Assembly (NCBI RefSeq): GCF_041361345.1
Contig: NZ_JBGKAD010000001.1
Coordinates: 372,001-436,000 of the forward strand
Direction of reading: 5' to 3'
DNA: 64,000 nt
Source of the DNA: Halobaculum sp. MBLA0147
Lineage (GTDB): Archaea; Halobacteriota; Halobacteria; Halobacteriales; Haloferacaceae
Part shown: in pieces, positions 7,780-15,614 of the stretch
Layout: every line of letters begins with the position of its first letter
How positions within the stretch are numbered: position 1 is the stretch's first letter
Position numbers and translations under genes: made by a program
Notes under the pieces: model-generated
Seen by the model: only the letters and a program-made list of their open reading frames with translations
What the model was told of the DNA's origin: nothing
Database searches by the model: none

Positions 7780-9441
7780 ATGCAAGTCGCCGGGATGGCG
7801 AGCAACAGGGGCCGGAACCTCCGACGGATCGCAGACTTCGCGCCGGGCGGTGCGGAACTGGCCGTGGTCGTGACCAACGACGCCGACGCACCGGTGTTGG
7901 AGGCCGCCGCGGAGCGTGGAATCCCGACGGAGGTCGTCGAGCGACCTGCCGACCAGGACCGGGAAGTCCACGAACGGCGCATCCTCGACGCGCTGGCCGA
8001 CTACGACGTCGAGTTGGTGTGTCTCGACGGCTACATGCGCGTGCTCACGCCGACGTTCCTCGAGTCCGCGCCGACGACACTGAACGTCCACCCGTCGCTG
8101 TTGCCCGCCTTCCCGGGGCAGGACGCCCACGAGCAAGTACTGGACGCCGGCGTCCGCGTCTCCGGGTGCACGGTCCACGTCGTGACGGAGGCCGTCGACG
8201 CCGGCCCGGTCGTCACCCAGGAGGCGGTCCCGGTGTACGCCGACGACGACGTGGAGACGCTGAAGGCGCGCGTCTTGGAGGAGGGAGAGTACGCCGCCTA
8301 CCCGCGTGCCGTCCGCTGGTTCGCGGAGGGACGCGTCGAGGTCGACTACGACGTGGGCGAGGTGCGCGTCGCGGGCGACACGGACGGCACGGTGCGGATC
8401 GAGGGTGGTGAGACGGTCGACGGCCCGACTGGTACCGACCCGACGCCGACCGCGTTCCCGAGTCGCCGGCTGACGGCCACGGAACACGTCCGCGACCTGC
8501 GGTACGGGGAGAACCCACACCAGGACGCCGCGCTGTACGCCGACGGACGCGAGGCGGGCGCGACGGTGGTCCACGCCGACCAGTTGAACGAGGGTGCGAA
8601 GGCGCTGTCGTACAACAACTACAACGACACGGACGCGGCGGTCGAACTCGTCCGGGAGTTCGACGATCCCGCGGCGGCGGTGATCAAACATACCAACCCG
8701 GCGGGGTGTGCGACGGCGGACACGCTGGCGGACGCCTACGCCGACGCGCTGGCGACGGACCCGAAGTCCGCCTTCGGCGGTATCGTCGCGCTCAACCGCG
8801 AGTGTGACGCCGCCACCGCCGAGCAGGTCACCGACTCGTTCAAGGAGGTCGTCGCCGCGCCGAGTTACACCGACGACGCGCTGGCGGTGCTTCGCGAGTC
8901 GGACAACCTCCGCGTGTTGGAGTTGGGTGACTCCGACGACCAGCCGTTCGGCCGCGACGCGGCGGCCGACACCACCGAGGTGAAGCTCGCGGGTGGGCGA
9001 CTCGTGCAGGACCGCGACCGGCAGGCCCCGACGGTCGCGGACCTGGAGGTCGTCACGGAGCGCGAGCCCACCGACGAGGAGCTGGAGAGTCTGCTGTTCG
9101 CCTGGCGGACGATCAAACACGTCAAGTCGAACGCCATCCTGTTCGCGGACGGCACGGAGACGGTCGGTGTGGGCGCCGGCCAGGTGTCTCGCGTCGACGC
9201 GGTGGAGTTGGCCGCGAAGAAGGCCGCCCAGGACGCCGAGGGGAAGGACAGCGAGGGCGCGGTGATGGCCTCGGACGCCTTCTTCCCGTTCCCGGACGGC
9301 ATCGAGGCGGCCGTCGACGCCGGGATCGAGGCCGTGATCCAGCCCGGCGGGAGCGTGAACGACGACGACGTGATCGCCGCCGCCGACGAGCACGACGTGG
9401 CGATGGTGCTCACCGGCTCGCGGGCGTTCCGGCACGACTAG
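7780..9441 (+). CDS. purH: PurN-AICAR transformylase fusion (GAR and AICAR formyltransferase activities)
   Basis: A 553-residue two-domain enzyme. Residues 1-180 are a PurN-type formyltransferase starting VAGMASNRGRNLRRIA, with the folate-site segment TLNVHPSLLPAFPG and VDAGPVV supplying the catalytic Asn, His and Asp region. Residues about 225-553 are the AICAR transformylase half of PurH, with YGENPHQDAALY, the Lys-His pair in VIKHTNPAGC, KSAFGGIVALN and GGSVNDDDVI. The MGS-like IMP cyclohydrolase domain of bacterial PurH is absent, so ring closure must be done by another protein, in archaea typically PurO. Haloarchaea are known to carry this PurN/PurH arrangement. Purine ring steps 3 and 9 are joined in one chain. 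A T-run after the stop may end transcription. Confidence 0.92.
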   Translation: MQVAGMASNRGRNLRRIADFAPGGAELAVVVTNDADAPVLEAAAERGIPTEVVERPADQDREVHERRILDALADYDVELVCLDGYMRVLTPTFLESAPTTLNVHPSLLPAFPGQDAHEQVLDAGVRVSGCTVHVVTEAVDAGPVVTQEAVPVYADDDVETLKARVLEEGEYAAYPRAVRWFAEGRVEVDYDVGEVRVAGDTDGTVRIEGGETVDGPTGTDPTPTAFPSRRLTATEHVRDLRYGENPHQDAALYADGREAGATVVHADQLNEGAKALSYNNYNDTDAAVELVREFDDPAAAVIKHTNPAGCATADTLADAYADALATDPKSAFGGIVALNRECDAATAEQVTDSFKEVVAAPSYTDDALAVLRESDNLRVLELGDSDDQPFGRDAAADTTEVKLAGGRLVQDRDRQAPTVADLEVVTEREPTDEELESLLFAWRTIKHVKSNAILFADGTETVGVGAGQVSRVDAVELAAKKAAQDAEGKDSEGAVMASDAFFPFPDGIEAAVDAGIEAVIQPGGSVNDDDVIAAADEHDVAMVLTGSRAFRHD

Positions 9442-9443
9442 AG

Positions 9444-9590
9444 ACCGACCTTTTTCACTCCTCGGGGTGGCCGCCTGCGGCGGCCACCCGAGGAAAAAAG
9501 CTCGATCAAAAAGGGCCGCGAGCGCGCCGTGCGGCGCGCTCGCGGTGGCTTACGGTGCCGTGACCGCAACCGCGACCGCCCCGCACCGCT
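9444..9590 (+). repeat. Two-hairpin intergenic repeat, copy A
   Basis: A block of about 145 bp that recurs in direct orientation at 15159. It starts with ACCGACCTTTTTCACTC. Hairpin 1 (9460-9493) has 15-bp arms around a TGC loop. An A-run and CTCGATCAAAAAG follow, then hairpin 2 (9518-9543), a perfect 11-bp stem with loop GTGC. It begins 3 nt after the purNH stop, between convergent genes, so it could serve as a bidirectional terminator. No ORF in it is credible. Confidence 0.8.
9450..9456 (+). terminator. Putative intrinsic (T-run) terminator of purNH
   Basis: A run of five T (9451-9455), flanked by C, lies 9 nt after the stop codon in a GC-rich background. Short T-runs are sufficient for termination in many archaea. 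The run is part of the two-hairpin repeat. Confidence 0.4.
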
Positions 9591-9856
9591 ACCGCACCGC
9601 GACCGCCCCGCACCGCACCGTACCGCCACCGCCCCGCACCGTACCGCCACCGCCCCGCACCGCACCGCCCTGCACCGCACCGCAACCGCGACCGCCCCGT
9701 CCCGCAACCGCTCTCCTCCGCGACCACCCCGCTCCGTACCGTCCCGCGACCGCGCGCCCCGCTCACACCACCGCCACGACCCCCACACCGCTCGCCACCG
9801 GAGTCCCGCACCGCAGAGGTTCGATACGCGGAGAGAACGACCCCCGGTACCGATGG
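9560..9856. repeat. Degenerate CCGCACCG/ACCGC low-complexity tract
   Basis: Follows hairpin repeat A and fills the gap up to the leftward zinc-protein gene. The plus strand is dominated by irregular repeats of CCGCACCG, CCGCGACCG and CCGCCCCG. One strand is C-rich and nearly G-poor up to about 9700, then it grades into less ordered sequence. Open frames here translate to Arg/Pro/His-rich strings and are not genes. A similar tract follows copy B at 15280. Confidence 0.65.
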
Positions 9857-10552
9857 TCAACTCTCGTCTCCACCGCTGGCGTCGTACCGCTCCGCAGCCG
9901 TCGAGAACGCCGCCTCCTCCAACTCCGTACTCCGCCGAGACTCCCGCTCCGCGATCGCCTCCGCGTCCGGCTCCACGTCGTCGTCCACCCGCGCCCACCC
10001 GTCGTGAACCTTCGCGTGACACCACCGGCACAACGCCACCGTAATCTCGTGGGCCGGCGTCTCGTCGTCGGACGGCACGGACCCGTCCGACGACTCGGTC
10101 GCTCCCGCCGCACCGCCACCCTGCCCGCCGCTCGTCACCTCGTCGGGGAGCACACCCGAACTGAAGCCTCCGAGGTCGAGTCCGCTGCCCGCCGTCTCTG
10201 GCTCTCCGTTTCCACCACCGTCGCTGCCAGAACTCCCGTACTGCAGGTGGTGTTCCTCGATCAACGGCCGGGAGTCGTCGTGGGCCATCCGAACCTCGGG
10301 GAGCCCACAGCGAGCACACTCCTTCCCGTCGGTCGTCGAGCGGTAGTGTGGACAGTCCCGAAAGTCGGCGTCGTCGGCCGCGGCGACACAGGCGTAGTCG
10401 GCCGCCCGGCGCTCGCGGGCGAACTCGCGGTCCGCTCCGGCGTGGTCCAGCGCGTACCGACACCGCCCGTCGCCGGTCAGGTGGTCGCACCGCCCGGCGT
10501 GGTCGTAGGGGTCGTCCACGCCGACCGGCGTCCCCTCGGGCGTCTCCTCCAT
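9857..10552 (-). CDS. HNH-like zinc protein of haloarchaeal type (possibly the DUF7097 family)
   Basis: A 231-residue acidic protein. Conserved-looking blocks are PYDHAGRCDHLTGDGRC, CPHYRSTTDGKECARCGLPE, LIEEHHLQYG, and, after a Gly/Ser/Asp-rich linker (about residues 120-175), HEITVALCRWCHAKVH. The arrangement CxxC, then HH, then CxxC-AxxH resembles an HNH nuclease zinc/metal site, and N-terminal Cys/His pairs could bind a second zinc. I recognise it as a conserved haloarchaeal protein, and the DUF7097 assignment is from memory. Nuclease activity is inferred only. The start was set at the ATG followed by EETPEGTPVG, because upstream codons are Arg/Ser-rich and overlap a tandem repeat. The gene follows the methyltransferase gene on the same strand. 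Confidence 0.7.
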   Translation of the reverse strand: MEETPEGTPVGVDDPYDHAGRCDHLTGDGRCRYALDHAGADREFARERRAADYACVAAADDADFRDCPHYRSTTDGKECARCGLPEVRMAHDDSRPLIEEHHLQYGSSGSDGGGNGEPETAGSGLDLGGFSSGVLPDEVTSGGQGGGAAGATESSDGSVPSDDETPAHEITVALCRWCHAKVHDGWARVDDDVEPDAEAIAERESRRSTELEEAAFSTAAERYDASGGDES

Positions 10553-10636
10553 ACACGCCCTGCGGCCCACTGGGACTTCAACGCTCGGCGTTCGACGCAG
10601 GCGGGACACCACTCCGACGTTCCTGGCGGCGACGCA

Positions 10637-10700
10637 CCCGACGGAGACGGCGACGGAACGCCGGATCACCCGACGGAGACGGCGACGGATCGCCGGATCA
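10637..10700. repeat. 32-bp tandem duplication starting at the methyltransferase stop codon
   Basis: Two adjacent 32-bp units, 10637-10668 and 10669-10700, differ at one base (GGAACG versus GGATCG). On the minus strand each unit starts with TGATCCGGCG. The TGA of the first unit is the stop codon of the Rsm22-like gene, so the duplication repeats the stop codon itself. Confidence 0.85.
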
Positions 10701-12134
10701 GCCGACGAAGTCGACGACCGTCTCGCCGTCACAGACGAGGTTGTACGCGCCCTCGTCGTCGTTCCACAGTACGAGCACGTTCTCGAAGGACAACACGCTC
10801 CCGTACGCCGCCGTCGCCAGGTCGTCGTTCAACACCGTCTCGTTCGTGAGCACGGCGTAGTGGTCCACCGTCTGTGAGCCGTCTCCGACTCGGTACAGCG
10901 GGTTCCCGTCCCCCTCCGCGAGGTTCCGCGAGAGCTTACACGCCAACAGGTTCACGCGGTTCGTGACGTGCGTCTCCGACTCCGCGAGTCTCGCGTGTCG
11001 CTCCGCGTTCGCCCGCACCGGCAGCCGCCGCTCCCCGTCCGGTCGGATCAGCGCGTACGCGAACCGGACGCTCGTGTTGCGGAACTGGTCGGCGTCCAGC
11101 TCCTCGCGGTCCGGGAACTCGTCTGGGTCCGCCGCCTCGGCGAGTCGCGCCTGCGTCGCCGGCACCGCGATCGGCTCGCGTTCGTCGAACGACCACCCGC
11201 GGTCCGACGGCACCGCGTCCGGCCACAGCCGCGACGGCGGCGCGAACACCGAGCGGCCCGTCTCCGGGGTCGCAACCGCCCGCTCAACCGTCCGGAGTTC
11301 CGTCGCCGTGGCGAGGTCCGCCGGCGCGAGTAGGAGACACGTCCCGTCGTCGGCCAGCGTCTCGCAGTACCGCTCGACCGTCGCCGTCGGCTCCGCCAAC
11401 TCCGAGAGCACGTTCCCGAACAGCAGGAGGTCGACCGCATCCACGCTGCCGGGGTCGAACGCCTCGGCGGTCGTCCGGTGGATCGTCGTCCGGAAGTTGC
11501 GCCCGGTCTCGTCGAGCACCCGCTCCAACACGTCTGCGTTCGCGCTCGGCTCGACGGCGTGGTACTCCACCACCGCGTCGTCCGGGAGGTAGTCGTGGAG
11601 TGCGACCGCCGGCCCACCCGTCCCGGCACCTACGTCGAGCACGCGGAGTCGTCGCGGCAGCAGCCCCCGCTCGGCCAGCGGGTCGAGCGCGTAGCCGGTC
11701 GCGGCGTAGAAGTCGCCCGCGTGGTAGACCGCGTACGCCAGCGCCGCCTCCGCGTCGTACGACACGTCCTCGCCGCGGTAGTAGGTCTCCTTCAATTCGC
11801 GAATCCGCTCGCGGAGCCGGTAGCCGCTCTCGCCCGTCGCCCAGTCGCGCCCGAACCGCTCGATCAACAGGTCCTCGACGGCACGGTCGTACCGCTCGGG
11901 GTACGCTGTCGGGGCCCACCCGGGAGCCGGTGCCGGCTCCTCGTCGACCGGGACGAAAGTGCCCTCGTCCGTCTCGCGGAGGCCCAGCTCGAACGCCTCC
12001 TCGCGCAGTGCAGTCCTGACGACCGCCGGGTGTGGCTGGGACTCGAGGTACTCGTACACCTCCTCGGGGTCGATGGGCCGCACGTTCTGGAGGTACTTCG
12101 CCGTCTCGCGCAGCGACTCGCGGTCGACGCTCAC
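10698..12134 (-). CDS. SAM-dependent methyltransferase, Rsm22 (small-ribosomal-subunit) type
   Basis: A 478-residue protein. Residues about 165-300 are a class I Rossmann methyltransferase with motif I VLDVGAGTGGP and the acidic motif II EYHAVEPSANAD. The following segment LLLFGNVLSELAEP resembles the Rsm22/mtS15 branch, whose members are linked to ribosome small-subunit assembly. The first roughly 150 residues are a helical, acidic domain that contains LRERIRELKETYYRGEDVSY. The C-terminal about 130 residues carry FRNTSVRFAYALIRPDG. The canonical Rsm22 Fe-S Cys cluster is not apparent, so the function is inferred. Its ATG overlaps the stop of the upstream TyrA-like gene by 4 nt, indicating coupling. 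Confidence 0.75.
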   Translation of the reverse strand: MSVDRESLRETAKYLQNVRPIDPEEVYEYLESQPHPAVVRTALREEAFELGLRETDEGTFVPVDEEPAPAPGWAPTAYPERYDRAVEDLLIERFGRDWATGESGYRLRERIRELKETYYRGEDVSYDAEAALAYAVYHAGDFYAATGYALDPLAERGLLPRRLRVLDVGAGTGGPAVALHDYLPDDAVVEYHAVEPSANADVLERVLDETGRNFRTTIHRTTAEAFDPGSVDAVDLLLFGNVLSELAEPTATVERYCETLADDGTCLLLAPADLATATELRTVERAVATPETGRSVFAPPSRLWPDAVPSDRGWSFDEREPIAVPATQARLAEAADPDEFPDREELDADQFRNTSVRFAYALIRPDGERRLPVRANAERHARLAESETHVTNRVNLLACKLSRNLAEGDGNPLYRVGDGSQTVDHYAVLTNETVLNDDLATAAYGSVLSFENVLVLWNDDEGAYNLVCDGETVVDFVG

Positions 12135-12964
12135 GGTCGATCACCGCCGTCCGGCTCGGCCTCTTCGTCGGCCTCCCGACGCGGATCGAGCCCGTCTACA
12201 CGCTCGCGTGCCCGCTCGAACAGCGCCGCGAACCGCTCGTCGTCGCCCGTCTCCGCCGCCTCGGCGATCTCGGCTGCCGCGTCCGCCACCGCGTCCGCGC
12301 CGTCGAACGTCGCCTGGATGTCCGCGTACACTCGCGGGTCGCCCTCCGTGACGGTCCGGACGAGTTCCGCGAGGTCGCCAGAGACGGGCGTGTGGAAGCG
12401 GTCGTCGACGGACTCCGTCGCCAGCGCGTACGCCAGCACCGCGGCGTGGGCGCCGGACTGGACGCTCTCCATCGCCGTGTCGTGGGCAGCGGCGGTCGTC
12501 TCGAACACCTCGTTGCCGGCATCGGCCATCGCCGTCCGAACCCGTCCGACGGTCTCGCCTGCCTCGCCGGGGACGTAGGCGATCCGCCCGGGTGCTCGCG
12601 GCGGCGCGAACAGCGGGTGGAAGCTCGCGTACTCCGAGACGGCGTGGCGCTCCATCGCACGCAGCGGCGTCTCCATCGTCCCGGCCACGTCGACCACCGC
12701 GCCGGTCGCGTTCGGGGCGTGACTCCGGACCGCGCTCCCGACCGCGGGGATGGGCACCGCGAGCGCGACCACGTCGAACGACTCCCCGGTCTCCGAGGCG
12801 ACGGCCCGCGTCGACAGCGTCTCGTGTGTCCGTCCGACCTCGCGCGCGGCCGCCTCCGCCGCCGCCGCGTCCCGGTCCGCGAACGCCGCCGCGTCGACGG
12901 CCGGCGCGAGCGTGTCGGCGAGCCAGCGCCCCATCTCGCCGGCTCCGACCACTAGTAGTTGCAC
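12131..12964 (-). CDS. tyrA: Prephenate dehydrogenase-like NAD(P)-binding protein
   Basis: A 277-residue protein starting at GTG, which puts the dinucleotide motif LLVVGAGEMGRW at the extreme N-terminus as expected. The catalytic-domain motif YASFHPLFAP carries the His typical of TyrA, and DVVALAVPIPAVGSAVRS matches the Rossmann core. The family oxidatively decarboxylates prephenate (or arogenate) to the tyrosine precursor. Length and motifs fit archaeal TyrA without a fused chorismate mutase. The acidic tail (about the last 30 residues) is halophile-like. It is translationally coupled to the downstream methyltransferase, which is not an obvious pathway partner. Confidence 0.82.
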   Translation of the reverse strand: MQLLVVGAGEMGRWLADTLAPAVDAAAFADRDAAAAEAAAREVGRTHETLSTRAVASETGESFDVVALAVPIPAVGSAVRSHAPNATGAVVDVAGTMETPLRAMERHAVSEYASFHPLFAPPRAPGRIAYVPGEAGETVGRVRTAMADAGNEVFETTAAAHDTAMESVQSGAHAAVLAYALATESVDDRFHTPVSGDLAELVRTVTEGDPRVYADIQATFDGADAVADAAAEIAEAAETGDDERFAALFERARERVDGLDPRREADEEAEPDGGDRP

Positions 12965-13064
12965 GTGTCGTGCTACTCGCGGGGACCGAGAAAGGGTGTC
13001 GGTCCACGGCGCCACACGCCGTCCTCCGCCGGAGAGTCGGGTGGGCGACACCGCAGCGAGGGAC

Positions 13065-13886
13065 CTACTCGATCGAGAGCCCGGCGTGCCAGCGGTCCGC
13101 GCCGGCTTCGGCCTTCACTTCGTCCATCTTCGCGAGCAGCTTCACCGCCAGACTGGCCGTCTCGGCGGCGCGGTTCTCCCCCTCCACCTGGAACTCGCCG
13201 GTCTCGCGGTTCGCGTACACCGTACAGACGGCGCCGGCACGCAGCCCGAAGATGCTCGCGAGCGTGACGATGGCGGACGCCTCCATCTCGATGTTGCGCA
13301 CCTTCGCCTCCTGCAGCTCCTCGACGAGCGTGTCCATCTCCGGCGCCTCGTAGCCGTCGAACCCCGGCCGCCCCTGTCCGGCGTAGAAGCTGTCGGCGGA
13401 CATCGTCACGCCGGTGTGGTAGTCGTAGCCGAGTCGCTCGGCGGCGGCGACCAGCGCCGTCACGACCTCGTAGTCCGCCGCGGCAGGGTAGTCTTCGCGG
13501 ACGTACGCGTGGCTCGTCCCCTCCTGGCGCACCGCGCCGGTGGTGATCACCAGATCGCCGACCTCCATGTCCGGCTGGATCGCGCCACACGAGCCGACAC
13601 GGAGGAAGGTGTCGACGCCGACGCGGGCCAACTCCTCTACGGCGATGGCCGCCGAGGGCGCGCCGATCCCCGTCGAGGTGACGGAGATCTCCGTCCCCTC
13701 GTAGGTACCGGTGAGCGTGCGGTACTCGCGGTGCCGGGCCCGTTCCTCCGCGTCGTCCCAGAACGCCGTGATCGTCTCGACACGGTCCGGATCTCCCGGC
13801 AGGAGGACCGTGTCGGCGACGTCCTCGGGCGACACTTCGAGGTGGTACTGCTCGTCGTCGTTCGGGTCCTCGCTGTCGTCGACCAT
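13065..13886 (-). CDS. Uridine/purine nucleoside phosphorylase family protein
   Basis: A 273-residue enzyme of the PNP/UDP phosphorylase family (hexameric NP-I fold). Diagnostic segments are VLLPGDPDRVETI (phosphate-loop region), RVGSCGAIQPDMEVGDLVI and VRNIEMEASAIVTL, where the Glu-Met-Glu contacts the ribose. It phosphorolyses a nucleoside to base and ribose-1-phosphate. The overall pattern fits archaeal uridine phosphorylase best, but base specificity is not certain. The start at 13886 (MVDDSEDPNDD) was preferred over one 27 nt upstream, because the extra residues are non-acidic. Monocistronic. Confidence 0.87.
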   Translation of the reverse strand: MVDDSEDPNDDEQYHLEVSPEDVADTVLLPGDPDRVETITAFWDDAEERARHREYRTLTGTYEGTEISVTSTGIGAPSAAIAVEELARVGVDTFLRVGSCGAIQPDMEVGDLVITTGAVRQEGTSHAYVREDYPAAADYEVVTALVAAAERLGYDYHTGVTMSADSFYAGQGRPGFDGYEAPEMDTLVEELQEAKVRNIEMEASAIVTLASIFGLRAGAVCTVYANRETGEFQVEGENRAAETASLAVKLLAKMDEVKAEAGADRWHAGLSIE

Positions 13887-13988
13887 ACCCCTCCGGTTCC
13901 ACCCGACGGGCAAGGGGATTTCGGTCGGCTCGCTGTGCGGGACTGGACCGGCCGGCCGACGTGTGGTCCGACTCCGCGTCGGACCGTC

Positions 13989-15113
13989 TCACCGCCGTAC
14001 GTCGTCGTACACGTCCGCCAACACGTCGACCGCGTGTTCGGCGCTCGCGGTGTCGCGCTCGCCGAGACAGTTCTCGCGCAGCCGGTCGCGCTCGGCGAGC
14101 GCCCGGTCGACGGCGTCCGCGAACGCTGCCGTGTCGCCCCGCGGGAAGTGGAGGCCGTCATCCCCGTCGTCGACCGTCTCGGCCAACGCGCCGGCGTCGA
14201 CGCCCACCACCGGTGTCCCACACGCCGTCGCCTCCAGCGCGACGAGTCCCTGCGTCTCCACGGGCGACGGGAACAGGAACGCGTCCAACACGGAGTAGAA
14301 CGTCGGCAGTGCCTCGCGGTCCAGGAACCCGAGGAAGCGCGCGTCTACGTCGTGCTCCTCACAGGCGGCCCGCACGGCCTCGCGTGCCGGCCCCTCGCCG
14401 CCGAACACCACCGTCGCGTCCGTCTCGGCCGCGGCGACTGCCGGCGGGATCTCGGTCAGGTCCTTCTCGTAGCCGTGGCGACCGGTGTACCCGACCAGCG
14501 GGCCGTCCGGCAGGTCGTGTCGGTCGCGGAACGCCGCCCGCGCCGCCTCGTCGGCGGGTGCGAAGAACGACGCGTCGACGCCGTTCGGCACGATCCGCAC
14601 GGGTGTCTCGACGCCGATCTCTCGGAGGTGGTCGCGAGCGGGCTCGGAGGGGGCGACCACCACGTCCGCGCGGTTCATGAACCACCGTTCGTAGGTGCGG
14701 GCGCTCCCCTCGACGACGGTCGCCAGCGGCCCCTTCGCGAGGTAGTCGGCGTACTCCGCCGTCGGCGTGTGGTACGACGCCACCAGCGGCACGTCGCGCC
14801 GTCGCGCGAGGTACAGCGCCGACAGCCCCAGCCCGAACGGCGTGTGTGCGTGGACCACCTCCGGGTCGGAGCGCCGGACGGCGTCGGGCACGCCGGGGAG
14901 CCCGAACCGGAACCCCTCGTAGAACGGGAAGCCGAAGCTCGTCGTCGGGTGTTCGCCCGCCGTCGGGTCGGGGTCGTACGTCGGCGCCTCCGGGAACACC
15001 ACGTCCATCCGCCCACCGCGGTCGCGCCACCGCTCGCGCCACGTCTGGACGGTGTACGTGACCCCGTTCACCGTCGGCAGGTACGTGTCGGTGAAGGCCG
15101 CGACGGTCTGCAT
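13989..15113 (-). CDS. GT4-family glycosyltransferase
   Basis: A 374-residue GT-B fold protein. The N-terminal half carries TDTYLPTVNGVTYTVQTW and VHAHTPFGLG, and the C-terminal half carries the nucleotide-sugar site with VFGGEGPARE and the EX7E signature in SPVETQGLVALEATACGTP. The N-terminal motif resembles alpha-mannosyl/glucosyl transferases that act on lipid or diacylglycerol acceptors in archaea and bacteria. The acceptor cannot be assigned here. There is no signal peptide and no membrane segment, so it is probably a cytosolic or peripheral enzyme. Its start faces the copy B hairpin repeat. Confidence 0.88.
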   Translation of the reverse strand: MQTVAAFTDTYLPTVNGVTYTVQTWRERWRDRGGRMDVVFPEAPTYDPDPTAGEHPTTSFGFPFYEGFRFGLPGVPDAVRRSDPEVVHAHTPFGLGLSALYLARRRDVPLVASYHTPTAEYADYLAKGPLATVVEGSARTYERWFMNRADVVVAPSEPARDHLREIGVETPVRIVPNGVDASFFAPADEAARAAFRDRHDLPDGPLVGYTGRHGYEKDLTEIPPAVAAAETDATVVFGGEGPAREAVRAACEEHDVDARFLGFLDREALPTFYSVLDAFLFPSPVETQGLVALEATACGTPVVGVDAGALAETVDDGDDGLHFPRGDTAAFADAVDRALAERDRLRENCLGERDTASAEHAVDVLADVYDDVRR

Positions 15114-15137
15114 CTGCCCCACGGTTCCGCACCTCGG

Positions 15138-15146
15138 GTGTAAACG
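15138..15146 (-). promoter_or_regulatory. TATA-like box for the glycosyltransferase gene
   Basis: On the minus strand GTTTACAC is centred about 28 nt upstream of the ATG at 15113. This leaves the whole copy B repeat upstream of the core promoter. Confidence 0.45.
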
Positions 15147-15158
15147 CTTCTGATAGGC

Positions 15159-15300
15159 ACCGACCTTTTTCACTCCTCGGGGTGGCCGCCGCAGGCGGCC
15201 ACCCGAGGGAAAAACTCGATCAAAAGGGGCCGCGAGCGCGCCGTGCGGCGCGCTCGCGGTGGCTTGCGGTGCCGTGACCGCAACCGCGACCGCCCCGCAC
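15159..15300 (+). repeat. Two-hairpin intergenic repeat, copy B
   Basis: Nearly identical to the element at 9444, in the same orientation: ACCGACCTTTTTCACTC, hairpin 1 with loop GCA, an A-run, CTCGATCAAAAG and the same 11-bp hairpin 2 with loop GTGC. It then runs on with GCCGTGACCGCAACCGCGAC. It lies between divergent genes, unlike copy A, so a pure terminator role is unlikely. The hairpin 1 loop is the reverse complement of the loop in copy A (GCA versus TGC). Confidence 0.8.
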
Positions 15301-15600
15301 CGCCCCGCGACCGCCACCGCAACCGCCCCGCACTGCAACCGCCACCGCGCTGCTCCGTCCTCACGACCGCCTCGCCACCGCAACCGCCACCGCGCTGCTC
15401 CGTCCCCACGACCGCTACCGCCACCGCAACCGCCCCGCACCGCAACCACACCACCCCGCCACCACTCTCCGTCTCACCACCCAGCGCTACTCCACACCAC
15501 CACCACCACACTACTCCGCCACTGCGACCGCTCCGCGACCCCCGATCTCGTCACGACCTGCCCACGACCCGACCCCACAGGAGTTAACGTCGCGCCCGCA
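15280..15600. repeat. Degenerate ACCGCAACCGCC low-complexity tract in a gene-free gap
   Basis: Fills the rest of the 500-bp gap between the divergent glycosyltransferase and CinA-fusion genes. The plus strand has irregular ACCGCNACCGC and CACCACCACC repeats. It includes two near-identical stretches around CCGCGCTGCTCCGTCC that recur about 50 bp apart (near 15346 and 15393). From about 15550 the composition returns to normal, and GGAGTTAACG near 15581-15590 may be the promoter of the following gene. No credible gene is seen. Confidence 0.6.
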
Positions 15601-15614
15601 GTAACTCGGGCGAG

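Noticed and set aside
9438-10556. A leftward frame of 372 residues across the hairpin repeat region
   Set aside because: It reads through repeats as Arg/Gly strings. The zinc protein in another frame has conserved Cys/His motifs and an ATG at 10552.
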